Shown: positions 38,064 through 53,900 of the stretch, piece after piece
How positions within the stretch are numbered: the first letter of the stretch is position 1
Layout of the letters: every line of letters begins with the position of its first letter
Origin: Lates calcarifer
Taxonomy: Eukaryota > Chordata > Actinopteri > Centropomidae
Reading direction: 5' to 3'
Length of the DNA stretch: 64,000 nt
Assembly: GCF_001640805.2 (NCBI RefSeq)
Contig: NC_066848.1
Location: 7,703,526-7,767,525, forward strand
Translations under genes and position numbers: made by a program
The notes under the pieces: generated by a model
Database searches by the model: none
What the model saw: the letters and a program-made list of their open reading frames with translations, nothing else
Told to the model about the DNA's origin: nothing

Positions 38064-41000
38064 CTATCTCACTTCACATATACATATTTAATATCTGCAA
38101 TGGCTTTGCAGAACTTTTAATCAGCTGTACTAGTGATAGAATTGAGGGTGACTTAGTTAACCAATCACACACACGTACACACACACACACAGGACCCATA
38201 AATTCACAATATAATAAATCTCGTCAAAATAATATCTGTTATACAAGAACTCAGAGTTCACATAAGAATTGGGACAAGAACAAAAATCAATGCAGTCTGC
38301 CAAGTATTGTGTATTAGTGTTTGTTTGTGCTCTGATGATCAATATGACTATGTGGCATAATTTGTAGTGCTTTCAATCACCCACTGTCATTGAATAGTCA
38401 CTGTAATAGAGAGCTGCAGTCCAGAAATCACCTCTGAGCTAAAACCATTGTTCCATGATCACGGGTCTGTGGGAAATGGTGTTCATTAAAAGATGCTAAA
38501 ATTACATATTAACTTCACAGTGATATCACAGTGAATAGAACTGCATGGCATACTGTTGAGCAAATTTGCATAATTTCAAATGTCAGTGTGATTTTGAATT
38601 ATACCTCTAACTAGAACCTAGAAGTTCCTTTTCACTTTGACTCTCTATCCTAGATTGTAGGTATCTGAGAAGCTGTTATAATGGCGTCAGACACAGATGA
38701 CCACTAGTATTCTATATGGCTGAACCCTATCCATCCATTTTGTTGTCCGTCTATATGACTGTTTCCTGTCTGTGGATTAATACATGTAAGAGCTGTGGGA
38801 GGAAAACCTGTGGGCGTATATTGACTCATCACTCTCCAGGAATATCTACATTTGCCTCTATATGCGTGTTTGTGTGTGTATGCGTTTGAAAGGCAGAGTT
38901 GAATCCTATATGACATCTATGTTAATACCCATGTGCCCTGGGGGTAGCGAAGCATATTACAGCATGCACATACATTAGGGGTCCTGCCAGGGCAGTTTAT
39001 TTGCTTGTAATGTCTTGTATTCAGTCTTCTTGGCAGACCCAAGGCTACAGCGACTGGCTGCGTTCATTTCTCTATGTTGTCTGTTCAGGAACATTCAGGT
39101 TCACATTATTACAGCGCACAACAGCAACAGTCAGAGCACTCCATCTTGTTTATTGCTGCTGCTGTATGAATTTCCAGTAACAATGTTTTGTCGATTTCAT
39201 AATTTCACTTGAATTGAAAGGTTTAAATGTTCCTCTGTGGGATTGGGAACTTTCAAGGGCCTCAAAACCCATTTAACCTCCATTATATCAGAGCAAAATG
39301 TCTCTGTCACCAATGTGAACATTTTTTCCCCCTAAATGCTGATACCCATTCAAGCTTTAATGATGGCAACATTATGTAGATAATAAGCTGCAGTTGTTGT
39401 GACAGGAAATGAAAGTGGAATAATATAAGTGTTGCAATATTTTATCCATCTCTGTTTCGGCTGTTCCATTCTGATTTTTGTGTTATTTATCTCCCTAGAA
39501 TTACCCTCCTGTCTGAGGATACACAAGTTACTGTAGAAACCTCCATTGATGAGATCTGTGTGACTACATCATTTTAAGAAAATATGTTTTCTGAGTGGTC
39601 TTCCTGAAGCTTGTGCTCAAATGAAAGAAAATTCAGGATCAGCCTCTCTTGTCTGAGACAGTGAGACAGTGAGCAACATCCTGGAACCAAAACCAGGATA
39701 TGGAGTGGAGGAAGAGAGTACTGGTGTTTGGTGGATTGGGATGCACCTCAGTAATTAAATGCTGCTGTAGGAAAATTAATTTGCCAAGTGCCCAATGTGT
39801 GTGAGAGAGAAAAGCTCCTACCAGAATCATTGCAGTGGTTCCAATTACTCTTTTTTCAGCAGCCCTGGATGTTCTATGTTTATTTTCAAATAAATAGTGA
39901 CAGTTACAATGGCCATTCAGCTACAACAGGTCCATCCAGAAGACACTATCTAATCTGCAAGTAAAATCTAAATTATTGCAATCCTAAATTGGACACCTCA
40001 CTGTTAAAGCTTGTATAAATGTAAGCTGGTTTTGTCTACATTTGGTTCCAAGAAGGTAAAAACAACTACTTTCAATTACTGCTCACTGCAGTCTTAAAAG
40101 GTACTATATGTATAAGTTTTTGCTATCACCTCATAGCGAACATTAGCATTAACAGCTGTTTACTCCTTCAGCCACTGTTGCATTTACTTAGTATACTTTT
40201 GTATTGTGTTGTTCTTTCTGTACTGTGTTGTTGTCTTGTATTGCTGTCACCTGACTGCAAACCGAGTTACCCATCTGGGATAGATAAAGGACTGAACCAA
40301 AGTGGTATTAGAACTGGGGCTAGCTGGTTATTAATGCCAACTTCAGTTAAAAAAAAGAAGTGGTACAAATATTCACCACAGGTCTTGGTGAATAAAGGAA
40401 TGAAGTTTGACCCTAAACAGCTGTTAATGCTAATGTTGGCTGTGTATCGATAGCAAACACTTTCATATAGCACACTGACCCTTAAGTGTTATAGGAGACC
40501 ATTATTGGTATAGTCAGGAAGAAGAGGTGGTTGTTATGTGAAAACAGCATATTACATGTAAAAGAATAATCCTCCAGCTCTTATAGTCAACAGTATGTGA
40601 GACCAGCAAGTTTTGTCATGTTATGGTAGGCGCTGATGGTTATATGACACCTTGTAAAAGACAGTCCTCATCTTCCCCCTCCTTTTCAGCTGGATGCTTA
40701 TCGATCCTTCAGATCTCCCTTGAAATTAAAACCCTACCAGGAACTCCTCCAGTGATCGATCATGTTACACAAGAGTGCAGGACTGCTGTGGGTGGACAGA
40801 CAGGGATTTAGAGTTTATGTTACTGGGCAAGTTCACAATTAAATGCACTCAGGCTCTCTCTCTCACATACATACATGATCAGTTTAATTTATGTGTTTGC
40901 CTTGATCTGTCTGTAGATAAAAGTGATGATATCTCACAGTAGGAGGTGGTCAATTATTCCTTCCAAGAAACACTTTTCTCCCAGAGATGCTGGGTTATTA

Positions 41001-44000
41001 TATTGGTCAAACTGTTTGCGAGGCAACATTGACAGAGAGCTGAGACAGTAGGTTTTTTTTTTTTTATTGCCTTGGTTCTTTAATTGGGCTCACCACAATC
41101 TTTCAGTATTTCATCACTTGCACTTTTATCTCTTCACCTCTGTGTTACAGAGAGCAAAAAATAAACAAAAACAAACAAAAAGTTAACTATTGTAAGCACA
41201 ACTTTCAACACTCTTGCACCATTCCCATTGTTAACTTTTATACCTAAGAAGCTAAATCCCATAGCTTTGTCCCTGGCTATTAAAGCTTGGACCTGCATTA
41301 CTTACCTGTAGAAGCCCACCAAAACAAGCACAGTTTTGTGCTGAAGGTGGGGATTTGTGGAGGGGAGAAAAAGCAATCAGTGGTCAGATACAGGGAAGGT
41401 GCAGAGAAAGGGGAGGAGGACAGAAAGGAAAAAAAAACTTAAAGGAGTCTGGGAGAAGTGATACAGATAGAGAGATGTTTAATTTGGCACGGTGTTTCAC
41501 AGAGACACTTAATCTCCTTCAGTCCCTGTGGAAGGTGAAAGCAGGGTGTCAGGGGGTGTGAGGAGTTGGCTTGGAAAGGTGAATAACCAACAAATCTCCC
41601 ACAAATGACCACTGAAAACCTGGCATGTGTTTGCTACTGACTGACTCACTGTATGTCCTTTTATCTGCTCTTAAGTCCTGTGATTGCCACTTTTTGATAC
41701 TGTATAATATTGGGAATGTATGTTGTTTCACAAACAAAAAATCTGGTGAATTCTACATAGAGATTTACTCCTCAACAGCAAATCAAAAGGATGTAGAGAA
41801 AGATCTATTGAGCTGTAGTCATGGTCCATCAGTCAAGACATTTATTTTGTCAACGATTTAAATGACAATTAACACTCAATTAACAGCTAATAGCCCAATT
41901 AAATGTCCCTGGTCATTTGGAAGGCAACTTAACAGTGATGAATAAGGTAGCAGCTCTTCCTCTTCATGGCTGGATTATTGTTGGTTACAGGAGGACAGGG
42001 CGGGGGGGCAGGGAGCAAGAAATTTAAAGAAATGTGACATGCAGTCTGGGTAAATAGCCATGGGGTTTAAAGGGTTAAGAGACAGACAAGAATAAGAAGC
42101 AAGGACTTAGATCATAGTATGAATTAGCATTAGTGAAGTCTTTGTCTGACTAACTTATTTAATTACTGAAAGACTATAGGCTGATGCGATTCATAGGAGC
42201 ATACCAGCAGCAGGCATATTAGGCATTCATCATCATGGTACTGATAATCAAAGCATGTTAAGCTGATGGAATGGTCATGGTCTGGTTAGTTTTACACACA
42301 AAACTACATGGTTAAGTACTTTGTTAAGAGGACCTTCGTTGTCATGGATACAGTTATAACCAATACCTGGTTATGGTTGTGGAGTAGTCAAAAGAAACAA
42401 TAGTAATTTGGTTTTCAGATAAGAAATGAACAGCAGTCTCCCCTGTCAGTGTCCTGTGTCTCTGTTTTTGCAAGGGAGATGAACTTGTTTACTCATACGC
42501 ACTTCCACTTCCTCCTTCTCTCACACACACACATACATGCACACACACATACTTGAGTCTCACTTTGATCTGTACAGTGGCATCTGTCCCATATGGTTGT
42601 CGGCCACTCTGTCTCCAGTGGAGCATATGTGTCCCCCTCTTTGATATTACATAACACTTGCATATTTTCATTTTCACCAAAACTGTGAACCGTTTTGCTA
42701 ATTTCATTGTTTTGCGTGAGACATTCAAATATGTTTGGACTGCTGTGTCCCTAAAGTCAGATAGAGGAAAGCATATTATGGAGCTTAGAGACAAGATAAT
42801 TATGCTATTCTTCATTATCTGGAGGGAAAGTTGTATTTTTCTAATACAGCATCTGTGGAGCTGGTAGGGATTCAGTGCCTTGCTCAAGGGTGCTTCAATA
42901 GGGTGTATGTGTTACTGACGTGGGGCTTGATCCTGTACGTCTCTCTTACCCCTACAGGCCACCCTGTTGGCCTACATGGAGTGATCACCAGAGCTGGACG
43001 TCATGCTGCACCTGCTGCCCGTTTCCTCTGTGCCAGAGGGTATCAGTACGGGTTTATCCAGCTTGATGGTGGTGCAGATGGCCAATAGAACAAAACGCCT
43101 CATGTGCCTCCGTTTGCAAAACCACTGAGTCACACAATGTGATTCACAAATGACTGACTTTGACTTCTTCTGTGCCAAAGAAAGCATCTAGAAGAAAAAA
43201 AAAAAGCGCTACAGCATCTGTTCATCTCATGGTCTGACTGTTAAAGTCTTTTATGGTTTGAAAAACAAACATTTATATCTGCCCATCTAACCTGCGAATG
43301 ACTCTTGAGTCAGCAATCACTCACTTCATCTGACTCAGTTCAAAACAAAATGTTTAGGAAATTTGGCTTTCTCAGAGTTTCCAATAAAAACACATGACAG
43401 AGTGCATCCCTTACCAACACAATGTAGTTCTGAAGATTTCCATAGGAGTGGAGAATTTAGCAGCAAAAGAGCCAGATGTCTCTTCAGGAAAAAAAACAGA
43501 GATAAAAGAGGAGTGAATATTGGTCTTGTTTGGTAACATGCTAATCTTGTAACTTTGTAGGATAATAATATATCTTAACAACTTGTTCTGTGACTAGCAG
43601 CTGTAGTAGGTCAGGTGATGTGGTTATCAAGTGCAACAAAGTCCACGTCAGGAAGAGGTTGGGGTGGATGGATGGGTCAGCAGAACACAGAACTCAGACA
43701 CAGAAACCGCTGTTCATTTCTGAACTGAAACCATTGCTGCTTGTTCAGGTTGGAGGACTTGCTGTGATGAGCACACCAAGTCTCATGATTTTATGTAAAT
43801 GATTTAGAGGCTATATGCTTTTTGTGAGACACCCCCCTCCTCTATGAACAATGTCTGGCTTTGATTATATTGTACATGAATTATAAATGTGCAAAATGGT
43901 AAGTGCTTAAACAACCTAGATTCCTCTACTTTAATTCATCCATTAAGGGACATAAACACAATCACAATGCCACTATGGGTAGCACTACCAGCATACATGT

Positions 44001-44999
44001 ACATCATCTCTGTTGACTTTATGACTATATCCCTTTATGGGTAATGACTTTCATTAACCGCAGAATGATCATAGACACTTTGGCTTGAAGAAGGGCTCAT
44101 ATGACGATTTATTGATTGCAATTAAAAGGCAAATTAAATCCTCAGTGTCGCATGCAGATGGAGGGTTTGGTTCAATTAAAACCTTCATCAGTTTCTGTGT
44201 CAACTCAGAGCCTCATTCCAAGTGCTATTATAGGGGCTATCAATTGCAGCCACTCTTTTTATCACCCTGAATTTGGCACTTAATAATGAACACACCTACA
44301 CACACCTACACTCTCACACAAGCTGTTGCACTTGAAGACATCATCCATGGGCTGTAAGGCTAAAGAACAACAAAGTTAAGTAATCACCCCCGTTGACAAC
44401 AAAAGTAAATCTTAAACGTCATTGAGTAGAGTTTGATTGAGGTTACTTGACGTGAATTTGTTCGTACATTGTCTAAATGCAGGATCGACAGAATTACAGT
44501 TAAGATTCAAAACAAAAGAGACAGCTTGAATCTAAATATACCAATAAAAAAATTGAGTCATATGCAATAACACTTTCGGAACAAAATAGGGAGAGAAATG
44601 TCAGTGCCAGATAAACAAAAAGTATCCTCTCTCAGAAAAGTGTTACGTTGCTATGACTACACACCTACAGCTCTTATTTATGAAAGTAATTTCATTTGCA
44701 AATGAAACCAACACCGCCGAAGCCAATCTTGAGAGGGTAGACAACAGCTTCTCCTGTGCCTGTGGTTTATGTCATGATATATTTTTAAAGTTTAAAATAA
44801 GTGAAGTAGGCTCTCCACCTTCCATCTCGTGGACTCTTTCAAATGGCTGTTGTAGCTGGAATCATGTCAGAGAGTGCATGGGTGGACCAGCATGTGGGTG
44901 AGAGCTTGCCAGGTACAGAAAGAGATCGCTGTCTGTAGGTGGAGGTTAAATTCTGTGTTTAATGCATGAAGAATCAGTGAGAGAACGACAGGAAAAAAG
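35000..44999. other. Gene-poor sequence, part 3
   Basis: No gene recognised. It holds poly-A and poly-T runs (36645-36660, 41050-41065), the CA repeat at 38016-38060, and a segment at 42860-42890 (CAGTGCCTTGCTCAAGGGTG) that resembles a dispersed motif common in fish genomes. A slightly GC-richer patch at 35345-35500 has a TCTCAG acceptor-like site, but its frames close quickly. Confidence 0.5.
38016..38060. repeat. (AC)22 microsatellite
   Basis: 45 bases of uninterrupted AC dinucleotide. A second, shorter CA cluster follows at about 38167-38191. Confidence 0.97.
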
Positions 45000-47900
45000 A
45001 GAGAGGGAATAAAAATCAAGGTGAATGTTGTTCAGCATGTGGTCCATTAGCATACTTGATGCTAGAAATGACTGCATTTGGACAAAGGTGATTGTTTTTT
45101 CTGTCCTCATTCTTTTGTGTTTCCCTGGCTGTACAGTGATTTATTGCCCTGTAGTTTTTGAAAGTGACATATGAAGTTGAAACTGAAATAGGTTTTAGGA
45201 GTAGTTTCTCACCCTTTTTTTACAATAGCTCTGTGGATGATCAAGGCACGGGCAAAAAAGTGACAATTTAAAGGAAAGGGATCATAAAGAGTTTTTGGGA
45301 GAGGAAGGCAGATGGGTGGAGTAAAGTATCAATGAGGAGCAATATGGATGAGATGAGAGGGAAAAAATAGACAGCAGGATGTCCTGAGGACAGAGCGTAT
45401 AGAAGGAATTGTAAATCTGGCTTAATGGGCAGAGATAGGTCCTCGGGTGTCCATAATACCACACACACACCTGCTGCCAACTCAGGAGGTAAAGTTAGAC
45501 AAGTACGTGTGTCTATGCACCGTGTGTCACTGTAAAAGTGCACGAAGCTGCAGGGGGGATCTGTGGGAGGTGTGTTTTATACAAAAAAGACTAGGTGTAT
45601 TTTATGAGATGGCAGATTAATGGGTCTTAATTGGAGATGTGTGATCAAAGATAGCTGGTTGGTGCGTTGCCGCTGAGAATGAGTGAACAAGAAATGTGTG
45701 CCTCCTTTTATTGCAGTTTGCTTCCAGCTGCAGTGAATTTATAGTCACTGTTCTTTCACCTTTAAATATATGATCAGACATGAATATTTCTACACATCTG
45801 TGTCTGTAGGTCTGCATTTGGAAACAAGTTTGAGACTTTAAAGCAGAATATCCTTCTATTTGCCGACAGGTGTTTAGTGTAAGCTGCAAGAATTTAATAT
45901 AAGTCATTTTAATGTCCCTAGAAGTGACATGAGTAACTGTGTGCATGTGTGTGTGAGGAGTGCAGTGCTGTTTATACGGTATGTAATCCATTATGCTGAT
46001 GTGGCCTTTGTATAGTGTGATGTTTCTGAATAAAAATCCCATACAGGAAGAGGACAGAATATCAATCAGGGCAGACTGGCTAATTAGAAGAAGAATGATG
46101 AGAATATGAATATTATTATGTTTATTGATTGTGTGTTAGCAATGAATCCAAACAAATGCAGATTTCCAGATAGAGCTCCTTGTGAATTTTACTTCACAGG
46201 ATGGTAAGCATGACATGAGAGTCAAGAGACAACTGACAAAAGTGAGTCATATCACAGGATTTATACAATGTAAACTAAGAAATAAGCCTGGACATAAGTC
46301 TCTGACTAAAATGGCCCTCTATGACGTGGATATGGTGTGGCAAAGTCAAGACAGCCTCTTTGAACAAGTGGACAAATCTAGAACATGAAAGTGTTGACTA
46401 GAGAAATTTTAGAGGGACTGAAACTTGTTTATTAATGCCGTTTACTGTCAAATCATGTTTTTTCATGGTGTAATATACCATAACCCGCTCAGCCTGTCTT
46501 CACTTCCCATCAAAATGTCATGAAAGTCAAATGATACATTTTTACAAAATATCAGCATCTCGTCATGCTGTGACTTTGTATTCTCCATCAGTCTTGACCC
46601 CACACCTGACCCTTTTTCTTCAGTAAACATGAGCATGACTCTCTCTCCTCCTCTTCTCTTTGATTTGAACTCTGCCAAAAAATAGCTATGAGTCACACTT
46701 GGTGTTCTGCTCTGAGAGTCTATTGTCATCCAGACTTTCTGCCCTTCTCTTTCTTTCTCTGCTGATTTCTCATTCTCTCCTTTTTGCTCTTGTTCTTCCC
46801 TCCTCTGTAACACTGTAGCAGTGGCATGTGTGTCTTGTATTCCCTATGTAAAACAGTGCCTGTGATCAGTGTCGTAGGACCTCATAGGATCATGCACAAG
46901 CAAACACAGAAACAGGAAGACTGTTCACAGTGTGCACAGTGCACAATATGACATGATTAGGAGTGATTTCTGTGTGACTAATGTCATGTAATTGTGTAAT
47001 TGACAAAATGTTGATACTTTCTTAAAAGTTAAGAAAGATAGATAGTGTGAAAAGTAAAGCATGCTGTGCCTTGTGGTGTCTCCTTTTTCTGCTCTAGTCT
47101 ATTTTGTCTCTCTTGCACACAGTGTCTGCCTCACTCTCCTGTGTGCCCTCACTCTCTTACACACAAACAATCTAAACCATGTAAGGAGCTGAAGCCCTTC
47201 TTCTTTTTTTGAGAAATTGCTGTCATAAGCAATCAAAAAAGCTGAAGAAAGAAAACATGACCTATTTCCAGGCTTGATTTGAAGGCATTTTTCCGGAGAA
47301 TGTTCATGGATATTTCATAAGGCAAAGGAAAAGGTGCTGTGTGTTTTGCGGGAGGGATCTGAGATCTGAGCGCATGCATGAGTTATAAACCAGTGTGGAG
47401 GATACAGAAGTGCTATAGCTGGTTGCTTCTGTTCAAAAGAAGATCCTGGAAACATTTTCAAAATCGTCCAAATGGTCAAAAACCTGTGAATCTAAAATGT
47501 GATGAGGACTGAGTGTGGTGTGCTTTGTGTTTGGTTTGTGCCTGTAGGAGTCCAGGACTCGTTTGCACTCTTTTTAATTCAACTATAACAGCACAGTAAA
47601 ATTGAAAGTAAAATCTGCTTCCCAGACATTGCTTTGAGTACAGACACTCCTAATGTGTCCTACATGAAATGTGCTGATATGGGTGTTTGTAGCAGAGAAA
47701 TACACAGTACAGACATCTTCCTTTGGATCTGCTGCACAATGAGACATAACAAGCAAATGGAGAAAAATATATATGTTCACAAATTCTATATTGTAATGTG
47801 TGTTGATATTTTATATTCTGGTAGAAATGTATAATTTAAGCAGCAAATAATACCATCTAAAAATATTTAAAAACAACCAGTATAATGACAAACAGCTTGT

Positions 47901-50900
47901 TGGTTATAAAAAATAGTTTGTCCTATTAGAAGTTCCACTAAGGAGATTGTAAAGACAGTGATTAAGTTGAATGGTAAACTCGTACAAAAGTATCACAGCA
48001 ATGATATGATGACAGCAATTCACCTGTGAGTGAAATAATCTGTGAAATTATTCACACTATTCCTGTTTTTAATGTCTGCATTTACATTAAAGTAAATGTG
48101 AATTCCAACAAAGCTGTATTGTGTTTTCATGGGAAAAAAGTACCCACATGCTGGATTAGTATAACAACATCAGATGGCAGATGGAGCTCTCTACAATTTG
48201 TCTTTCTACTTTAACTTTACCTAAAACCAAATAGTTAATTAATTAGACAATTCTCCAAATTTTTTTCTCCAATTTTAATGATCATCTAAGTAATTTCTCT
48301 AGAAATTTAACTGGTATGACAAACCTTATTCACAACATCATCTGCAGATTGAATAATTATTAGCATAATATTTGCAGCAGAGACAGTAAGAAGTAAAAGA
48401 CATTACAAGAGCAGAAACAGTACAGCAACAGTGTAGTCACCACACGTTACCCTCAAGCAGCTACCGCTACTAGCACACTACTACACACACATACATACAC
48501 ACAACACACATGCTAAACAAACTGTCATGCATATAAATATAAAGCAGACATTTCTCCATTCCTTCCCCCCAAAGACACTTCAGGCAGATAAGCGCAACAG
48601 CAGCTGAGATGTAATCTTTGTGTTTATAGGTTCCATTCAAAGCAGCAGTCCTCATCTCCACCCAGCCATACTTCTTTGGCCCTCTGGAAATCCACTGTGC
48701 GTGGATAGATTGTGCGTGAGTGACATTTCTAGGCCATTAACACCCACTGCCATTCCCATTCAAGAAATCCAGTGATGAATTTTATAGAAGTCAATCTAGT
48801 AATGTGACATTTAAGCCTTCTACTTAATTCAAGCCCTTGCAGTTCTATCCTCATGTGAAATAGGCTCATGTAAGAAACAATGGAACGTGATGCAGGGGCT
48901 GATAATACTACGCTTTTGTCAAGCAATGAGGAGGAGAGCTGATCTTAGTGTTGTCAGGTCCATTGATTTCAGACTTCCTTTCATATCCTTTATATGTTGG
49001 AGTCAGTTTTGCAGCCAACAGCCAACGGCCTCATTACTATAATGAGAAGAACTACATGTGCTATGTAAAACCATGTCAGTGAGAGGCTCAATTAGATCAT
49101 CATGTCACATCTGATTTGGACTCTGAAAGGTAACTTTTATTGGAGAACATCTTTCAGATACATATTTTTCTTCTGCAGGACATAAAAAAGTAACGATGAA
49201 AAGCCTTCCATAAAGCTACAACAGCAAAGGAAGGAACAGTGTTTATCATTTTACACTATTGTATTGCGACATACTGTCAATGTAACAAATTTATTCTTAG
49301 TATTATTTATTCATTTAAAACTGAAGCATATCTGCTCTGCCAGATTCTCAGATGAATGACTAAAAAACAACTTACTGTTGGTTAAAATGCTAATTTCACA
49401 TAACTGGTGGCAGTGAAGTGATAATAGTAGTTTAATTTAAATCAAATACAATGACTAAAGTTACAGTTTTACTACTCTTCTATCTTGTGGACCTTATAAA
49501 GTGTTACTAGTTCAATATCAAAATCTCCTCTTTAGAGAACTTTAAGTTAAGTTAACTTTCCAAATTCAGAACCTGACTTACAATTTGCCAAACAAACACA
49601 CACTTACTATGATCAATTATACACAAGGCAGCCTGGTATTATATTGTCAGGATCATTTATCCTGATAATTTTACAACACTGAAAACTGCCATACCAACAC
49701 TGCACACCCAAAGAAAGAAAAGAATAAAGAAAAGTAGAGAAAGTGTGCAGGTGTAGGAGGGAAAGGGAGCGATGGGATTTCCCTCTCTGTAGTCTGGCTA
49801 CAAACCTTTTTGAATAGCCCAGGATTCAGAGCCTCGTTTGTCATGTGGACAGCTCGGCCTATGGCTCTGATACTCCATGTGTGAATGTCTGTGTGTGCAT
49901 GTGTGTGGAGGGACAACTCTGATGAGAGACCATTTGCATATCCCTGCACCCAGTGGCTTTCTCCGGCACTCTCTCAATCAGAAGGTTTTTTGGATTTTGT
50001 TTGAATAATGTAAGTTATGAAGGATGGGATTCATTCATGGTCAAAAATAGCAACAGCAGAATGAATCCCCTCAGGTGTGACTGTGTGTGTGTATGTGTGT
50101 ATGTGTGCGTGCTCTCGGGTTGTGACGGTGTTTGTGAAAACCTATTACTGTCGATGGGCCAGCGTGATAGCCTGCTCACAGCTTTAGCGGCTGATGAGTG
50201 TGTGTTTCATTTTGCGTGCGTGCATTATGCATGGATCACAATCTACACTGATAGCCTTGGGTAATTAGAAAAATGCTATCACACTATTTGCCTCCAAGAT
50301 GCAATTTGTCAATGTTTCTCCTGTGATCAAAGCGCAAATCTCTTTGCATATAAATGTATGCCATTAACATTAATAGGTCTGAATGTTTTCTGCCTGAATG
50401 TTTTCTGTCTAGTTTTGTACCATAATACAAGAGTTGTTTGTGTGCACTTGACTCAGTGCCTCTTTTTGTGTGTTCTGTTATTATCTACTACCCCACTTTA
50501 ATGTTTGGTTTCACTATCTCAGTGGGGCTAATCTGTGTGTGTGCATTTGTGCAAACATGTGTAGTATGCCAACGATTTCCTGAGAGTACAGTGTCAACAA
50601 AGACTACCTGGGGACCAGTCAGCAACCCAGTGAAAGATGCACCTGGGTGTTTTTTTCCCAGTCACAGCAGTGAGGCTTGATGTATTTGTCTGGTATGACA
50701 CAGTTGTGTGCGTGTCACTGTGCGTGCGTCTCTCACTGCTGTCCTCGAAACAAATAGATTTCATATTCTCTGTTGCTTACCTGCCTTTACACCCGCTCCC
50801 TTGAGATAGATGACTCTTCATACTCACATCACTGTGTGTGTATGTGTGTATTTATGTGTTTGCATGTGAGGGTGTGTTCTCATGTGAGAGTGTGTGAATG

Positions 50901-53900
50901 TGTGTGTGTGTGAGGAGCAGGATTACATGAGGGACAGAGAACAACACAGAGGGTGGAAGCAACTGAAATCGCTCACATATTTCATAAGACGACAACTGCC
51001 GAGACAATGTAAGATTTTTACATTTTCTGCTTCCCTCTTTCTTCCTGTCCTTCTCTCTCACTCTGGTTCTTTTCTAGGCTCTGTGCTCTGTATTTGTTGT
51101 TAATATAGTGGTTCAGGACAACATGATGAACTGTAGAATCTAAAGCCAAGGTCCAAGAACTAGCTTCAATTTGGGTCCAGTTCCAGATTGGTGAAATATC
51201 CAGATTTGTTAGGGTCTGAAACTAACATATGGCTTATTTAATCTTTTATTTCTCCTTACTCCCTTTATTCAATTAAGTTACTTGTTTCTCATTTTTAGTC
51301 AGTGCTGATTAACTATTTTGAAGGCTGGAATCACATATGTCACAGTCAGCTGTTTATATTAGATATAGATAATTAATGTTAAGTCTGACTGCATGTGAAT
51401 TTGTGCAAGGGTCAAAATGGAATTTGGCTATGATTTCTGCAAATGTCCAGACACTGTGCTGTAAGAATAATTTAACACAAAAGTAATTTGTTAAACACTG
51501 TTGAAAATACAAGGGCTTCAAGCCTATCTGGGGCAATTTTTAACACGAAACTGCTTTATTCAGTGTTCTTACCAGTTTTAATCACCTGGTCCATTTGTTT
51601 TGGAGAGGAGGAGACCTCAGTAGGTAATGCGGGTCCTGGAAAAAAACTCCTGAATGACTGACACCGAAGGAATCCTAACTGGGAAAAGCTGACTGCACTG
51701 ATGGCAATAGTTGTGAAAATGAAGACAACACCTCCCAACATCTCATCATTACTTCTCAAGACGTCTAAGCTGAAAGTTACCTATTGTGCATTTAATGAGA
51801 CCTCTACCGTTCTTACGACTGGTCCAAGTATCACATGTAATTTCAGTTTACAGTTGACTGATGCTTCAAAATACTACTAGGTGCACGGCACTCCAGCCAA
51901 ATTTTTGGATTGATTATCATAACATGATCCTTCACTCCAACAGCCTGTCTTGACAAGTCACATGCCATCTGAAGAATACGGAGGTTTTGCCTGCATCCCA
52001 TCATGTCAGCACCAGCAACAATACTCTGTGATCTCTGTTATTGTTTGTCATGCACTTGTTATTTCACCAAGTTTTCCTCCACTCATTATATTCTGTAGTT
52101 TCCCCCCTTTTCCTTGTTTTACCCACCTCCGCCACTTCCTGCTCAGTGCCGTCTTGGGTCTGTGGTTCAGCATTTTGACGTTTCACTCCTGCTGAGAGAT
52201 TAATTAGCCATCTACCTCTGAGATTGGTGTAGGTGCCTCATGGCACCCTTCAGTTTGCCTTGTCATCGCTCTCTCTCTGTCTCTCTCTCTTGCTCTCTCA
52301 TACACTCACATTTCATTTCCTCTTTTCTTTTTTTTAAAAATATATTTCATCTCATTTTCGTCCCTCCAGTCTCAATCTGGTATTCTCATGAGATACTGTA
52401 ACAATGATGACAGACTTAGTTCCTCATTTCAGCCTAAATCTAATTGGTTGTCTTTGCATTTAGAGAGGAAAACTAAATTTGATAGATGTCTACTTGATGC
52501 ACTTGAGGCTAGCTGTGTCATTGAACAATTTATCTGTATTCAGACCATGAGCTTGCCTGCAAGGCGTACATGCTGCATGTACAAAGGATGTAAAGCAGAT
52601 AGGTCGCCAGAGACAAAAGCTTAAGCCTTTTGTTGATAAAAGGATCAATCACTCTGCTAGAGGACAAGACCAAGAAGGATCAAGAAGATTTGCAGTATTA
52701 TTTAACACATTAGGGAAATGACTGAGCCCAATTTTTTGTCACATGAGCAAAGCAAAAGGAAAAATGTAAAAGATAATTGCCCCCCTGCCCCCTTTTCTCC
52801 TCAAATGGAATGTAGATGTCAGACCCTTAGGTTGAAAGCACTTAGCACGCAAAAATACAGCTTTGCATAATTCTATGCTCTTGGAAAAACGAAGCTGCTG
52901 CAGTTCCTTGCTCTTTCTCCACAACTAACAGCATTCTTTTAAACTTTCATGTACTTCCAGAGTGAGTCCAAAGCAGAGTAAATGCTGTGGGAGGAGGTCT
53001 TGTCAGGCTACATTAAATAAGAGCTGCAGTAAGAGAGAAGCGAGCAACACAGTCCGTCAGTTCAGCTGATGAGTTGCATATTTTACGCTATTTTCGGTTA
53101 ACATCTCTTGTAGATGTTTTTAGAATGTGTTCTAGCTTTACAGGACAACCATTTAAATTCAGTACGAAGTCCTATGAGACGAACAGGTGTTTAGACACAA
53201 CCACAACTTGGACCCTGTGAGTAGAAACAGGGAGTAAATGGAGAGATAGAGCTGTAGAAGAGGTTGCTCTCCTACAGTTTATTATACAGCAGGCGTTATT
53301 CTGTTGCCTCCTTCTCTTACTTTTGTATTTTTCTAAGCTTCTGAGTCATTCACTTTGCATGAACTGCATGAACAAGATTGAAATATTGATGTTCCTCTAC
53401 ATTTACTGTGGCAGCTAGGTTTCTATTTTCACACATTACAGTCAGTAGGTGCAGCACCTTGCCAGTCATGCGCTCTCATAACAAAAAACCCCTACAGTTT
53501 AAGAATAAGGATAAGAAACCCTGCAGTAAATAATGGAGTGAAGCTCTACCCAAATCTTCTGTGATGTATTTACAGATTACCAATTACAAATTACCAAGAA
53601 ATTACCAACAGAGTAACCTACGGAAAGCAGCTTCTCTGATGTAGGAACATTTTATATTTTCTCCTGTATTTCAGCTGTGTATGTAAGAGCTTTGGTTTGA
53701 ATTAGCCTTCACCATCAAGATAGATCAAATGTTTGGTAAAGATCTCAGATGAAAGCAACAGAATGCTACTACCGCTGACATGAGAGTGCTACAGCCTAGC
53801 CCAAGGGGCAATCCTTTTTGTTAACACACACAACAGTCCACATGACTGAGGCTCACTGACCTCCCTGTTAACAACAGACTTCCAGCTTCAATGTCACTGT

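Noticed and set aside
42860..42890. Dispersed fish repeat motif (CAGTGCCTTGCTCAAGGGTG)
   Set aside because: It seems familiar from other fish sequences, but I cannot name the family or define its ends, so it is not listed as a mobile element.
42831..43088. 85-codon ORF with an internal CCTACAG acceptor
   Set aside because: The peptide resembles nothing known and overlaps a probable repeat-derived segment.
45617..46042. 141-codon ORF on the - strand
   Set aside because: Composition follows local AT-rich sequence and a TG repeat; no motif and no splice support.
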